The notes: generated from the letters alone by a model not told the origin. A DNA stretch of 64,000 bases from Epiperipatus broadwayi (GCA_028023455.1 JAQFVV010012509.1:1490001-1554000); one strand, 5' to 3'; positions 34,957 through 46,916 are shown, counted from the first letter of the stretch. A program made the numbers and translations.

Positions 34957-35208
34957 CTAAGCATTGTCTAACAAGTTTGATCTGTAATGTTTGAATAGGA
35001 GAGGCAAGGTTGCTATTCTCCAACCCCAGGAAATGGAAACCTCGATCCTGAGTGCTGAGAATATCCAGCCGCTACGTTGATAGAAAAAGTCCTGTAAAGA
35101 ACCTGCCATGCTGATGACACCCACATAGAAAGATATGCTATCTATCCTGTGAAGAATGACTACTATACCTGTAACCAAAAATCGATGAGCCAATTGACGT
35201 CCTTCCAC
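34957..35208 (-). other. Unassigned 83-codon frame in a GC-richer patch
   Basis: Open on the minus strand, with a hydrophobic stretch FLVTGIVVILHRIDSISFYV and a Trp/Arg-rich end. Composition is less AT-rich than the flanks. No motif is recognised and no splice sites are convincing, so it may be an old element fragment. Confidence 0.2.
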
Positions 35209-36783
35209 AGATTAAGCAAAGGTAAAATTCTTACTACCACTGCAAAAGTGCTCTAAAATAAACTTTAAGTGAGATAAATCTAAAACTATAGCTATTCTAT
35301 AAATCTTATTGAACATTCAAATTAAAATTCCATCTCGATAAAACCTTTAATTTGTTCAAACTATGAAATTGCAAACTTTTAATCATTTTATTAAACTACA
35401 CTTAATCTTTATGTTCATGCTAGCGCTGATATCTTTACTGTCTTTATAAGTTTCTAGTTATTAAAATTTATTATTGATTCATGTTATAATGTGCCAAATG
35501 CCACTCGGAATAGTGAGCATATTAAATATATTAAGTTTAGAATGAGAAATATTACTAATTCTATATTTGATCTAATAATTATAAAATAACATTTAGTTTT
35601 TCAAATCCCACTCACTATTTCGAAATTATATTGCGTAGTTATATTTGATTGCCTTGTAATATTTATACTGACTTATATTGATATATATAATTTGAAATTC
35701 AATTCATTCCCTCAGAAGTAATTATTCAGGGTTTGCCAATCCTATGTTATAAGTATAATCTATGAAGATTATTTTAACAAATAAATGTAATTCTAATCGT
35801 AGAGATATGGTCCAATAAACATGTATTTTATAATTAATAATTAACTTTAATATCCCTTGAAATGCACATATCCATTCCTACAATAATGATTAATTATGTT
35901 GATCCACTATTTGTTATATCGGAGTTAGTATTTATTATGTCAAACCACCTCATTACTACATTAGCTTTGAACATTTGTTTTATGGAAGGACTTGCACTGG
36001 CAGTGCAGATATTTGGTAATTATTTTAAATGCAAATGTAATTAGTTATGTTAGATACATTATATTATATATGTGCATTGTGAACTTGGTGATATATATAA
36101 ATATATTCCTCTTGCTAATTTCTATGGGTAAATGGCAAAGACTGGCTCAAATATGTCACCTACCTGCATAATGGTGAACAGGAGTCACACCTAGGGGCCA
36201 AATTGTTCGGGTATGAGCACCAAATAGGCAACATGGATATGGACCCAGGACATTTGAGTAGCCTATTCGATTCCTGAACTTCAATGTATATTTCAGATTA
36301 ACTATTTCATTAGCAACCTTCTCGGTTCAATGAATCATACCTCTTACATGTGGACATAATTTCTCATCCACATGGCTAAACCCTTAATAAGTTTAGTTCA
36401 ATTTGCCAATAGCGAATCATATGTAATGCTAACTCAACGCATTACACATTCTTCATATTATAATTATTCATAAATTTATCCAATAATATTAGAAGCTCTA
36501 ATGAGGGCAGATCATGGTTTGCATTATCTTTTAGAATTAATATTTATGTTCAAATATTAAGTTGCCTGTCTTAGATGATCAGCGATATTATTGCTGAATA
36601 TGACGTCTCTGGTTATTATACATAAATCCGCAGTAAGGAATCGAATATCATTTGGCACATTAATTTGTTTTAGATATCAATCTCTCACAAAGCATGAAGA
36701 TTATTAGATTTACCTGAAGTAAATCCTTGGTGGTGTATGTAATAGTGGATTAAACTTGTCTAATTGTATAATGCATAACGGCA
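35209..36783. other. Spacer, no gene seen
   Basis: Mostly AT-rich. 36120-36260 is a GC-richer patch (ggcaaagactggctc..gtgaacaggagtcac) without a recognisable identity. Confidence 0.5.
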
Positions 36784-36879
36784 TTAAATTAACCATATTC
36801 TAATCACCAATTTAATGTAATCTATATTATCTTAAATTAACAATATTTTAATCACCAGTTTAATGTAATCTATACTATC
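36784..36879. repeat. 48-bp tandem duplication
   Basis: ttaaattaac[c/a]atatt[c/t]t and aatcacca[a/g]tttaatgta recur at a period of 48 bases with four or five differences. Confidence 0.85.
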
Positions 36880-37857
36880 TCATGTTAACTATAATCAATT
36901 ATAATAAACTTGTTTAAATTTACCTCATCTCCATTATCTTTCTTCCCTTATTCCAATCCAATTAAACCCATTAGTTAAAATAAAATTCATGATGTATGAT
37001 ATTTATGACATTTATTTTACCATTTTATTTATTAAAATTATATTTTACAAGTCCATTCATGACCCTTATAGTGAAGTTAAATTTAATAGAATATCATCTC
37101 CGTATTCATCGGGACCCAGATTAAATGAAACTTGAATGTAGCATCAGAAGTGTTGTTCATGGAGTATTAAACCACAGAGCACAGGCACATAGGTTGGAGC
37201 TTGGTCCAATCTGGAACCCTGTATCCCATCTCGATGAGATTTAGCATATTTTGCTTGGGTTCTGGGTTTTATTGAGTAGACAGACGATTCTGAATGTTAC
37301 AAGATATGGATGATTTCTATAGAACTTCTACAAGGATTGCTATATCTATCTGGTTTGAATCCAGATAGAACTCTGTAATTTTTTTAAGTAATCAAAAATT
37401 TCTAGGCAAGCTCAGTGTGGGATAACTCATGCTAAATATACAAGTAGATAAACAGATGACATTATACATTATATTCTTTGCAAAAGTAAAGCCAGTTTGA
37501 TTGCCATAAGCTAAATGTAATTTCTAGTCTCACAGATTTCTCTCTTAAGATAAAACAAAAATATTTTAAAATACTATAATTTAGTAAAATTAATTGAATC
37601 AAAAGCTTGCCACAATCAATAAAGTGCATACTAACTAATTTGTGGTATTCTTTGGTTGTTTCATTTTTCAGCATATATCAATATTAATATCTGTTATCAT
37701 TAATAACAATAATCTCTTTCTATACACATTTAATATATGCAATTTGTTTATTATTTTCAACTATATATTTAGCAAAAACACAATGAACATTATGCATGCA
37801 TCAAATGCATATGGAAAGTGATTATTCTTATTATTTATATTTAAAACAGGATGTGAT
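36880..37857. other. Spacer, no gene seen
   Basis: Nothing recognisable. 37150-37380 is slightly GC-richer and contains a short foldback, tctatctggtttgaatccagatag. Confidence 0.5.
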
Positions 37858-38110
37858 TTAATCAATGGATGCCAGAAGGCTTGTGCATAAAATCTCTATC
37901 TAGTGTCTTCTCATCCAATATCCCCAGACTAGTTTCTGGCTTGTGGCCTTCGTCAGTGAGGAGCTTTGGATCTGAGAGCACTGCACCTAGATCTTAGGAT
38001 CTAATGCAACTCTGGTTGACACTGAGTGGCACTACTGTATGAAGAGTTTTGCCTGTTTTAATAACAGATATGTGCTAGCATAAGAAATAGTGATGTTTAG
38101 TGATTACTTA
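37858..38110 (-). repeat. SINE-like family A, copy 1 (composite)
   Basis: The body (37858-38020) is on the minus strand: atcaatggatgccagaaggc, ttgtgcataaaatctctatc, ctagtttctggcttgtggcc. It is followed by a tail motif gagttttgcctgtttta (38044-38060) in the plus sense, so the copy is rearranged. Family A copies lie also at 39985, 41080, 42855 and 43100. Confidence 0.75.
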
Positions 38111-38479
38111 TATTTAATATAATACAGAAGATGAAACAAAAGACAGTTAAAATGACGGATTATTTTATTGTAATTATTTAAAATAGAAAAATGACAACTG
38201 ACCTTTCCTAAAACTGTCTTGTATATCTGGAAATTCTCTTTAAATGTAATTTATGTTGAATTTTCAGCATTATATTATTTTCAAATAATATAAACCATGT
38301 AGAATATTTTACATACTGTCAAGAATTTTTTTCTTTGGTATAAGAAAATAAATTGATTTTTTATAACTTGCAGCTATTAAATTATTTTCCAAATTAACCC
38401 ATACTTTCAACAATTCTATAATTTTTTGTAAAACTTAAAATGTACTGCAATCACTTCCTACAGTCAAACCCATCTGGAA
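38111..38479. other. AT-rich spacer, no gene seen
   Basis: Nothing recognisable. Confidence 0.5.
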
Positions 38480-39440
38480 ATAATCTAAAAACTAATCTGA
38501 CCACATCTTCCTTTAAGAAGGATTTCTTAATAGGATTAATGATCTGTCTGATGACTTTATGATATAGTTATAGATAGATTTTCTGTTTTTAGCCTTCATT
38601 ACTTATTATAATCCGATTATTGGCATTTATCCACAAACTCATTTGAAAATAAAATTTTCTTTTGATATCCTGAATCCCCTAAAACATTACTTGCATTTCC
38701 ATGCTTGTTTATATTTTTACTATCAGTGATATTATAATTTCTTCTTAATTTTCCTGATTACTCTATGAAATTTCCTATTCAGTATCTCAAAAATCTTTAC
38801 TGCTTTTTAATATTAGCTTTTTTTCTTTAGAATTATCATTCTATTTTCTGACATCAATGTTGATTTTACAGATTTCTTTGGTCAAACTTTTATCAAATTT
38901 GCCTTTAATTATTTTTTTCATTTCCATTTGCACTTCATATCCAAACATCAACTAATTTTTGAGAGTCTTTAACAAAAAGGGTGGGTTCTCTATGTTATAA
39001 CAAAGTCTTTGCACAAGTTTGTGGTATTTTCTCCCCAACTCCATTCAATATTTAAATCAGTAATTCATTATCTATTCCAAAATTCACTCTTGGTTATATT
39101 TTCTCTATTAAAACTTTAAATCTCCCATTGACAGTGATTAAGTATGCAATATCATTTGCTTCCTGCACACAATTTAATGATAATCAATAGGTATAAGCAC
39201 CATTCCATTGAATTGACAAAGATATACTAATCATTCTCATCTTTTATTTCTGTTTTTAATGCCATACTAACAATAGCATTTCTTTCATTTCCATTTTCAA
39301 CATTGCAGTCATTTATCTTTACATTTTGCCTGAAAGTTATTCCAATATGTGCCTGAAACTGATTATAATCCTTTTTTATATTTTTGATTTGCTCAAGTTG
39401 TTTCAGATATAAATATATATTACAATGGATATTCACAAAA
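38480..39440 (-). pseudogene. Decayed LINE endonuclease/linker region (tentative)
   Basis: The open part 39227-39436 ends FRQNVKINDCNVENGNERNA, which resembles the G.GxRNERG stretch of AP-type LINE endonucleases. Below it (39130-39000) LITVNGRFKVLIEKI aligns in position with the SDHRLV region that follows. Further down, broken frames (ILNGVGEKIPQTCAKTLL, then charged sequence) look like the linker before RT. The RT itself is absent. The likeness is weak at each point but the order is right. Confidence 0.4.
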
Positions 39441-39870
39441 TTTTAAAATGATATTAATCATTATTTATAACCAATGAAAGTCTTTGCAGTTACTGCAATT
39501 GATGAAAATCATACTATTTCTTTATTATTGTCCAGTCAATAATGTTCTCAATTAATATATCTTGGTCATCTATATTACTTAGCTGATTTCCAAGATATCA
39601 ATTCTTAAAACATCTTTAGCATATTCCAGATCCCAAAGATAATCCCATAGTTCTATATTTTGCATAGAAATATAGGCAGATACCCAAATTGTTTTAATTT
39701 AGACATGCCACTGAAACCATAAGTACTGGAAAATATTAGTCTCTTTCACAATAGTATGTTAAATTCTTTTTGACGTGAGAAATCACCTTTTGTTACAAAA
39801 ACCCAGTTACTTTTCATATTTATACATAATTTTAAATATGGTAAAGAAATAGGTTAAGATTACTTCCTGC

Positions 39871-39977
39871 ATAAACATCACATGACCACCACTTCTTATG
39901 CTTGTTTATAACTGAGTTTTGCCTGTTTTAAAACAGTTATAAGCGAGCATAAGAAGTGGTGGTCACGTGATGTTTAT
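39871..39977. repeat. Long hairpin (44-bp arms, 19-base loop)
   Basis: 39871-39914 and 39934-39977 are reverse complements except for three positions. The arms include ccaccacttcttatgcttg. The loop holds gttttgcctgtttt. The right arm runs directly into a family A SINE-like copy, so it is the 5' part of that repeat copied in inverted form. Confidence 0.95.
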
Positions 39978-39984
39978 TGGCTTA

Positions 39985-40345
39985 AAACCCATCTGCCTAA
40001 TAGGATAGTGGTGGCTATGGTTATTAAAGAACCAAAGACACCAAAATATATGGGTACTGAACTGAGTTCAGACCCATATGACTATATAAGCTAATGAGCT
40101 TGGATTGGAAACATTAAGGTGTTTTCAATTTAAGACTCATAGTTTTGTAGTTAAGTGGAGATAAAAAGGTGGCTGCTAGAGGGTTGCATTAGAACCTAAG
40201 ATCTAGATGCAGTGCTCTCAGATCCAAGGCTCCTCACTGACAAAGGTCACAAGCCAAAAACTAGTCTGAGGATATTGGATGAGTAGGCACTAGATGGGGA
40301 TTTTATGCACAAGCCTTCTGGCATCTGTTGATTATTCTAGCTTGC
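39985..40345 (+). repeat. SINE-like family A, copy 2 (plus, longest)
   Basis: The 5' third looks tRNA-derived: gtggctatggttattaaaga, then ctgaactgagttcagaccca at B-box distance. The body has gggttgcattagaacctaag, gcagtgctctcagatccaag, aactagtctgaggatattgg, then gcacaagccttctggcatc. No open frame of note. The reference copy for the family in this window. Confidence 0.8.
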
Positions 40346-41079
40346 TGTGTGTGGCAATACGAATAGGAGTTTTTCCTGCCACATAGATTGAAATGATGTG
40401 TTACTACTGACACCATTGTAATCAACTGTCACCATCATTATCTCATACTGCTACTTGTCACAAATGGACATTACAAAACAAAAATTAAACAATGAAAAAT
40501 GAAAAAAACATCAAAAAGAGATATTGATTAAAAAAATTAGTTACTTGATATGAAAACTGTAAAAGATGAAAGTTTGTATAGATTTCAAAATAAGATGAAA
40601 AGTATAAATAAAAAAGACAAACATCAAATTCTAATTATATATTGTTACCCTGAAGATAGACTAACTGTAACAATTGATCAGTATAGCAAGTTTGTTATAG
40701 CTCTACAATTTATTCTAGACTTCAATTTAGAGGTAAATCATAAATACTTAAAAACTATATATAATCCTAAATGGTCATTGTATAAATAAAATGCAAGTCA
40801 TGATAAATTACTTCTTAGACCAAGACAGAAGTTTCTGTGTATAAGTCAAATGTTTAGAGACGCAGTTGGCCATGAGAAACACTTCCTCTATCCTCAATGA
40901 TTTACTGCAATGATAAAGTATCTGACAATGGAGCTGAGCAGTTCAGATGCTCTAACTTGCTATAAAGCCATTCAATAATTTAATTATTTCCTCTTTTCTA
41001 AAATTTTTTTGCAACTGTCTATTTTCCAATCCACAATTACTAAATCATTTTATTAACATTGATGGCTCTCCTTCCACCA
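40346..41079. other. Spacer, no gene seen
   Basis: A 79-codon plus frame at 40550-40789 has no recognisable motif. Otherwise the stretch is AT-rich. Confidence 0.45.
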
Positions 41080-41235
41080 TATTTTAGTAAAAGCACAAAC
41101 CAGAAACTAGTCTGGGGATATTGGATGAGTAGGCACTAGATAGGGATTTTACGCACAAGCCTTCTGGTATCCATTGATTACTCTGGTTAGCACAAGGTGG
41201 CACTAGTATATGGAGTTTTTGCCTGTTTAGTATCC
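41080..41235 (+). repeat. SINE-like family A, copy 3 (3' part)
   Basis: Begins in the body at cacaaaccagaaactagtct and ends with aaggtggcactagtatatgg then agtttttgcctgttta. It lacks the tRNA-like head. Confidence 0.8.
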
Positions 41236-42429
41236 TTTTCTCACATTTCTCTAGTCTTATCTTAAATGCATAAATAAAAAAATCTTTCTCTTTTATCCAT
41301 GCTATGTTTATCACTTTTCATATAGTTTATTCTCTTTCAATATCATAAATTCCAAAAATAAATCAATACTTTCTTTTAGATCTCTATATAAATCACATCT
41401 ATACTCCAAATTCTAATCCAATTTCCATCCCTCTCCTAGATATATAAAGCTCCTTCCTTGTAGCAATCTAGTGCTATCATACATACCCTCATCACGCTAT
41501 TTTTCATTCATATATATATATTCAATTTATTTATTTTTTCTCTAATCAAATTTACCTATCCTTTTCTGGATCTACGATAAATTTTCTATTAACTGATTTT
41601 TAATATCTTTCTAATCACAAAGTGCTTGAGTTTAATCAAATTACTACTTACTAGATGGATAATTTTAATAAAATCGCATTGAAGGAAAATATAAACAATT
41701 AGTCATATAAATAAGAACAAATATAAATAATATGAGAAGTTTCTTCGTTAACATTGATACATTAAAAAAAAAAACGAAATCAAAGTATTTATTTTTCACA
41801 CCTTATATAGAACTATCTTTTTCCAATTTCTAATAAATCTTTGAAAGTTCTTAAAAGACATCAAATAATAATTAATATTATGTTGTAATACTGTACTAAA
41901 AATATATACATTATCCTACATACAGTTTATTCTTGGAATAAGCTATTCTTTGATCAAATGTTTGCAAGATATTAGTAGATACAAATGTACTATATAACCA
42001 CAGTTACCTTTTCGAGATTTTTTTTTTCGATTAATCATGGGACACATTTCATCTTTTAAAAATCGATTTCATGGCAAATGCCAAATAGTTAAGCTAAACA
42101 TGGCTGAAAGCTCGAGTGTTCTGAAGTGACAGTATTTAAAAGTTTGCTTGATTTCTAACGTATTTTACTTTTTTGCAATTTTTATGTTTTAAATGCATTC
42201 TTACTTTTGGAAAAAATGAATAAAAAATTGATTCTAAAGTATTTATAAAGTGAAATCCATATTTTTAAATTTTAGTAATATCGAATTATTTTTTCTTACG
42301 TAACTTAATTTTTAAATAATAAATTATTTTCGGATTGCGAAGCGCAAAATATCTGTAGCTATAGTTTTAAATGCAAAACATCTTTTATTTATGCATACTT
42401 GAAAAAACTATAAGATTTGTTATAGAAAT
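41236..42429. other. AT-rich spacer, no gene seen
   Basis: Nothing recognisable. Confidence 0.5.
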
Positions 42430-42490
42430 GATGAAGCAGGAAATGAATTTTAAATTAATATGCAATTTAAAATTCATTTCCTGCTTCATC
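42430..42490. repeat. Perfect 27-bp inverted repeat
   Basis: 42430-42456 (gatgaagcaggaaatgaatt then ttaaatt) is matched exactly by its reverse complement at 42464-42490, with a 7-base spacer, aatatgc. A perfect match of this length in AT-rich DNA is not expected by chance. Confidence 0.97.
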
Positions 42491-42854
42491 TTCTTTCCCT
42501 ATACACTACTACTGTTGTGCTTATATGTGAATATAATAAACACAGAAGTCGTTTAAAAACGATTGAATATTTATTTCATGTATACATTATACAATATTTT
42601 TACAAATCTATACAAGACAGTTTTACTCCGCTGACGTGCGTATATATATACTATTTACAGATTGCATATAATCATGTTTATTATACTGTATGCCCGATTC
42701 GTTGGCTGGATATCGCGTTTAGTTACCGTGCAACTATCCTTCTAGATTTACCTAACACTTCCGGCTATCATATGACCACTATTTCATATTCTTGCACAAT
42801 CTGTTAAAACAGTGACAAACTCTACCATACAGGTAATGCGACCCAGAGCAAGCT
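42491..42854. other. Spacer, no gene seen
   Basis: 42630-42780 is GC-richer (ctgacgtgcg..tgcccgattcgttggctgg) without a recognised identity. It has a weak 115-codon frame with no motif. Confidence 0.4.
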
Positions 42855-43095
42855 ATTGTAATCAATGAATACAAGAAGGTTTGTGCATAAACTATCTAAT
42901 GCCTACTTATCCAGTTTCTCCAGACTTTTCCAGTTTGTGTTTTTCATTGGTGAAGATGAATCTACAATTAGAGATTTTATATCTCAGAATCTAATGCAAT
43001 CCTCCAGCAGCCACATTTTTAGTTAACTTTAAAACTATGCATCCAAACTCATTTATTTGTATATTTTGGTGTCTTTGGTTCTTTTATAATCATAG
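42855..43095 (-). repeat. SINE-like family A, copy 4 (minus)
   Basis: The minus strand matches the family body and runs into ggtgtctttggttct (plus), the inverse of the head of copy 5. With copy 5 it makes a foldback of about 600 bp. Confidence 0.75.
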
Positions 43096-43099
43096 TCAG

Positions 43100-43475
43100 C
43101 ATCTGCCTGTGGGATGATGGTGACTATAGTTATTAAAGAACCAAAGACACTAAAATTTATAGATAATGAACTGGGTTCAAATCTGTATGATTACACATGT
43201 GAAAAAGTTTGGATTGAAAACATTATTGTGTTTTTATTTTGGACTTATAGCTTTATAGTTAACTAAAATATATAACTGCTGGAGGGTTGCATTAGATCCT
43301 AAGATCTAGGTACATTGTCTTAAATCCAAGGCTCCTAGTTGATGAAAACCACAAGTTAGAAACTAGTCTGGGGACATTGGATGGGTAGGTGCTAGATAAA
43401 GATTTTATGCATAAATCTTGTTGCATCCATTGATTACTATGGTTTGCAGTGGATGACAGTGCTATATAAAGAGTT
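43100..43475 (+). repeat. SINE-like family A, copy 5 (plus)
   Basis: Head tgactatagttattaaagaa then accaaagacac, B-box-like actgggttcaaatctg, body gggttgcattagatcctaag and end gcatccattgattactatgg. Best view of the tRNA-type box in the family. Confidence 0.8.
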
Positions 43476-43828
43476 TGCAACTTTCAATTGTACTGTAGCA
43501 ACTTGCCTCTCATGTACATACAGTAGTACTTCCAGCTGTTCTGTGACAGTGTGCCTGATGACTAGTTTGTCTTCTAGCAGCTTCCAGTTCTAGCATGAAT
43601 TTGCCTCACTACCTTTGCCTTATAGTAGACAGTGTGTTATAGTCCTCCCTTCCGTCAGAAGTGGAATATTCCAGATTCTGTTTTTATCTCATCGGATTAA
43701 TCATTGTTTGCTGCTGGTCAATAGGTTAATGTACAGCTAAACATATAGCCAATACTTAGTACAGGCTAATAAGCAGTGATGATCACTGAATCCAAATGTT
43801 TTCAGTAAGGTCAGGGATCTGGCTATAA

Positions 43829-43841
43829 ATAGTCAGCCTTT
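43829..43841 (+). promoter_or_regulatory. TATA box in the split element
   Basis: ctggctataaatagtcagc gives a near-consensus TATAAATAG about 200 bp into the element, consistent with an LTR promoter in the plus sense. Its transcript would now run into the inserted gypsy element. Confidence 0.4.
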
Positions 43842-43957
43842 TGTGAGAATGGGGGAGAACATCTGTCTAACCTGCAAAGACAATATGCATTCTCCCAGCG
43901 AAGCTGTTCTAAACTGAACAGCTGTAAGCATTCCCATGATAGCAATACACTATTTGT

Positions 43958-44150
43958 TGTTGTGTATCGCGAATACAAATAAACACAAACAACACTTTAC
44001 TAGTTAATCATTTATTACTATTACTATACATAATGCTTATAAATACTAGGGAAACATAATCACCGTGCTAACATGGCTTCCCTCTGTAGTCTCGCAGCCG
44101 CGATAATATTCATTCTGCAGTAACTGTGACGTCACCACGAATACACTACA
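43958..44150 (-). repeat. 3' LTR of element A (193 bp)
   Basis: On the minus strand it runs from TGTAGTG to CAACA. It is nearly identical to 48149-48339. Confidence 0.95.
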
Positions 44151-45180
44151 CTCCTTCCCTTTCCCCCCTTTTTTGAGAAGTGTCATAGTCCAACAGACGT
44201 GCAGGAGGGCGGCGTACTCGCCGAGGGCGACCACTAGGTGTTTGTGGTTTACTCTCTCGGTGTATACTGGTGGTAGGTGCGGCCACCTGAATGGGTTCTC
44301 CAAGTGCTGTCTCATTCTGACTATCCTGGTTTGCCGCAGTTTCCTCTGTGTGGGCATTTACCGCTCTAGGTCGCAAGTGGTCTACATGTCTTTTTTGAAT
44401 TCCGGAGTCTGTTAGAATCTCATATGACAATGGTCCTGTCTGATGTTGGATAACTGTTATCCATGGTGAGTTCTTTCCAGCCCTACGTGTCAAAATTGTA
44501 TCCTGTGGTTGGAATGTTCGTACCCTTTGTATCGGTGTCTGAGTTATTTGCGGTGCCCTGTCAGGGTGCAGAAAATCCAGGCATGTTCTTATGCGCCGCT
44601 TGAACAGTAGCTCGGCCGGGCTAAGTCCCGTTGCTGTTGATGGCGTAGTGTGTTGCATTAGTAAATAATGTGCCAGCCGCTGACTCCAGGTCCCGTTGCG
44701 TAGACGTTGCAATCCCTCCTTAACAGATTGTACTGCACGTTCTGCCAACCCGTTGCTTGATGGATGATACGGAGCAACTCTTGCATGGCGAATGCCATTC
44801 CGGTGAAGGAAGGTGGTGAACTCCATCGCAGTGAACTGAGGGCTGTTATCTGAGACAATGCATTCGGGAAGACCGTGTGTTGCGAAAAGTTCTCTAAGTG
44901 CTGAGATGGTAGCTCCAGTCGTTGTCGATGGCATTTCACGGACGTCGATCCACTTCGAGTGTGCATCCACAACTAAAATCATTTTCCCCTGGATAGGTCC
45001 AGCGTAATCCACATGTATTCGTGACCATGGCAGAGCTGGAATCTCCCAGTGATGTGTTGGTGCACGTGGTTGCTGGTGTCGTATCTCTTGACAGTTGTTA
45101 CATTTAGCTATTAGTTGTTCTATGTCCTGGTCCATTCCAGGCCACCAGACGTATGAGCGTGCAAGTGCTTTTGTTCTCAC
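44146..45180 (-). pseudogene. Integrase of element A
   Basis: This segment holds the rest of the zinc-binding region (SYVWWPGMDQDIEQLI then CNNC at residues 10-30, the CxxC half) and the full catalytic core. D58 lies in HVDYAGP, D111 in VSDNSPQF and E147 in SNGLAERA, giving exact DD35E spacing. The C-terminal third has an RRAGKNSPWITV..YEIL region typical of the gypsy integrase tail, then a basic Pro/Arg-rich end. The frame terminates a few bases inside the 3' LTR. It is in the same frame as the RNase H segment, cut off from it by one TGA at 45184-45186. Enzymatic residues are intact; only the continuity of the polyprotein is lost. Confidence 0.9.
44151..44174 (-). other. Polypurine tract of element A
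   Basis: 24 uninterrupted purines on the minus strand (A run, G run, then AAAGGGAAGGAG) end exactly at the 3' LTR. This is the primer for second-strand synthesis in LTR elements. Confidence 0.9.
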
Positions 45181-45183
45181 AAT

Positions 45184-46056
45184 TCACATGTGTCCCAGGT
45201 GCAGCTCACGAAGAACTATGGGTCTAAGAGATGTCGGTATGACCACCCGTGCCCCCCACAGCAAACATCCTCGGTGTGTTGACAACTCATTTTTTCGCGA
45301 CTGATAAGATCGAAGATCTTGTTGAATGTGTGTTGGCCATGCTGTCAGGATGCACTCCTTTACTCTAGATAGCACAGGGTCTGCTTTAGTCTCTTTCTCG
45401 ATCTGTTCTGCAGAAACTGGTGGGTTTTCCAAGTCCTCAAGGAATAATACTGCTCGCAGCTTCTCCTCACTCTGCTGAACTGCAGGGGATGGCCACCTAC
45501 TCAGTGCATCTGCATTCCCTATGCTCCTCCCTGGTGCATACTGCAGTCTGAAGTTGTAAGCCGTCAAGAGGCATGCCCACCTTTGCATTCGGGGTGATAG
45601 AATGAATGGGGTCGGCCGGTCCGACGTGAAGATTCCCAGCAGTGGCTTGTGGTCAGTCACTATCTCGAACGGTATTCCATATGCGAAATGGTGGAAATGT
45701 TTCACCCCGAATATAATAGCAAGTGCTTCCCGGTCTATCTGAGTGTAATTCCTTTCAGATTTGGTGAGTGTTCGTGATGCAAAAGCAACCGGTGAACATA
45801 GGCCGTTTGCATACTTCAGGCTAAGTACTGCTCCCACTCCATATGGTGAAGCGTCGCAGGTTACCACCACTTGTTGGCGGGGATCAAAAGGCACCAGCAC
45901 ATCGTCGGATGTCAGGGCCTCCTTCAATTGTGTGAACGCTCTCTCGTGTTCTTTGGTCCATGACCATACTGTATCCGCCTTAAGCAATTTATGTAGTGGT
46001 TCGGCTGTCGTAGCTCGGTGTGGCAAAAAGTTACTGTAGAAGTTGAGCAACCCCAA
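45184..46056 (-). pseudogene. RNase H and start of integrase of element A
   Basis: The segment starts after a frame change from RT with LLNFYSNFLPH, the RT thumb/connection typical of gypsy. RNase H follows with D68 (TCDASPYGVGAVL), E110 (QIDREALAI), D135 (IVTDHKPLL) and D183 (GNADALSRW). The end, VLRELHLGHM, is the first part of the integrase zinc-binding H..H region and stops at a TGA (45184-45186), one codon before the next open segment. All four acidic residues of RNase H are kept. The break is a single nonsense change in an otherwise continuous frame. Confidence 0.9.
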
Positions 46057-46916
46057 GAATGCCTGTAGCTTCTTCTTATCTGTGTTGGTGTCGGTGCTCT
46101 CCTAATAGCAGCCACCTTATCGGCCGCTGGGTGCAGGCCCTCTGCATCCAGGGTGTATCCCAAAAAGTCTATCGATGACACTCCGAGGACACATTTGTCT
46201 TTATTTACACTCAGCCCACAGGCAGCCAATTTGCTGCAGACTGTTCTTAATTTGGTGGTTAGGTCCGTATCAGATGTTGCACATATCAGTACATCATCGA
46301 AGTATGGGAAAACTCCCTGAATACCTCCTAGTATGTTGTCCACCATTCCCTGAAATATTCCTGGGGCCACACTAATGCCGTACTGCAATCTCTTCACTCG
46401 GAAGGCTCCCCGATGAGTGATAATGGTCTGTGCATCCGCCGATGCCTCATCTACCGGCAGTTGTAGGTATGCTCGAGCTAAGTCTATTTTTGCAAACACT
46501 GAACTCCTAGGAAACGATGCGAGAAAATGGTGTACTGCCGGTATTGGATATGGGTGATCTCTTAATGCTTGATTTACGGTCACCTTATAATCACCGCAAA
46601 GGCGGACCTCTCCTGACGCTTTGATGATGGGCACCACTGGTGTTGCCCATACAGGGTCGCAAACTGGCTCAATGATTCCGTCCTTTAATAAGGTGTCTAG
46701 TGCTGCGTCAACCTTTGGTTTCATAGCCAATGGCAATGGCCGGGCTCGGAGGCGAATAGGTGGTATTTTTGGGTCTATCGATAAAGACACTGGCGATCCT
46801 CGATATCTTCCAAGAGTAGTGATGAAAACCTGGGGAAAAGCATCAATGATATCTTGCATTGGTGAATGTCGAACTGAATGCACCCCGATAAAAATATTCC
46901 CAAGGGGGCAAACCAT
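46057..46916 (-). pseudogene. Reverse transcriptase of element A
   Basis: Gypsy-type RT: IIEPVCDPVWATPVVPIIK (about residues 81-99), RLCGDYKVTVN (105-115), the first catalytic aspartate in FAKIDLARAYLQLPVDE (141-157), LQYGISVAPGIFQ (177-189), the catalytic pair in FPYFDDVLI (203-211) and NKDKCVLGVSSIDFLGY further on. The usual Tyr before the DD pair is Phe here, a tolerated variant in some families. The frame is lost near 46090-46105 and picked up again in another frame at 46056. Its beginning overlaps the protease segment in a different frame, with the join near homopolymer runs at about 46895-46915. Confidence 0.9.

Noticed and set aside
42460-42807. 115-codon plus-strand frame
   Set aside because: Starts inside the perfect palindrome, has no motif and is rich in Ile/Tyr/Cys typical of AT-rich chance frames.
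45924-46056. Overlap of two minus-strand frames in gypsy element A as a possible programmed frameshift
   Set aside because: The upstream frame turns to nonsense after about 46090 and no slippery site with downstream structure is apparent. It is better read as an indel.
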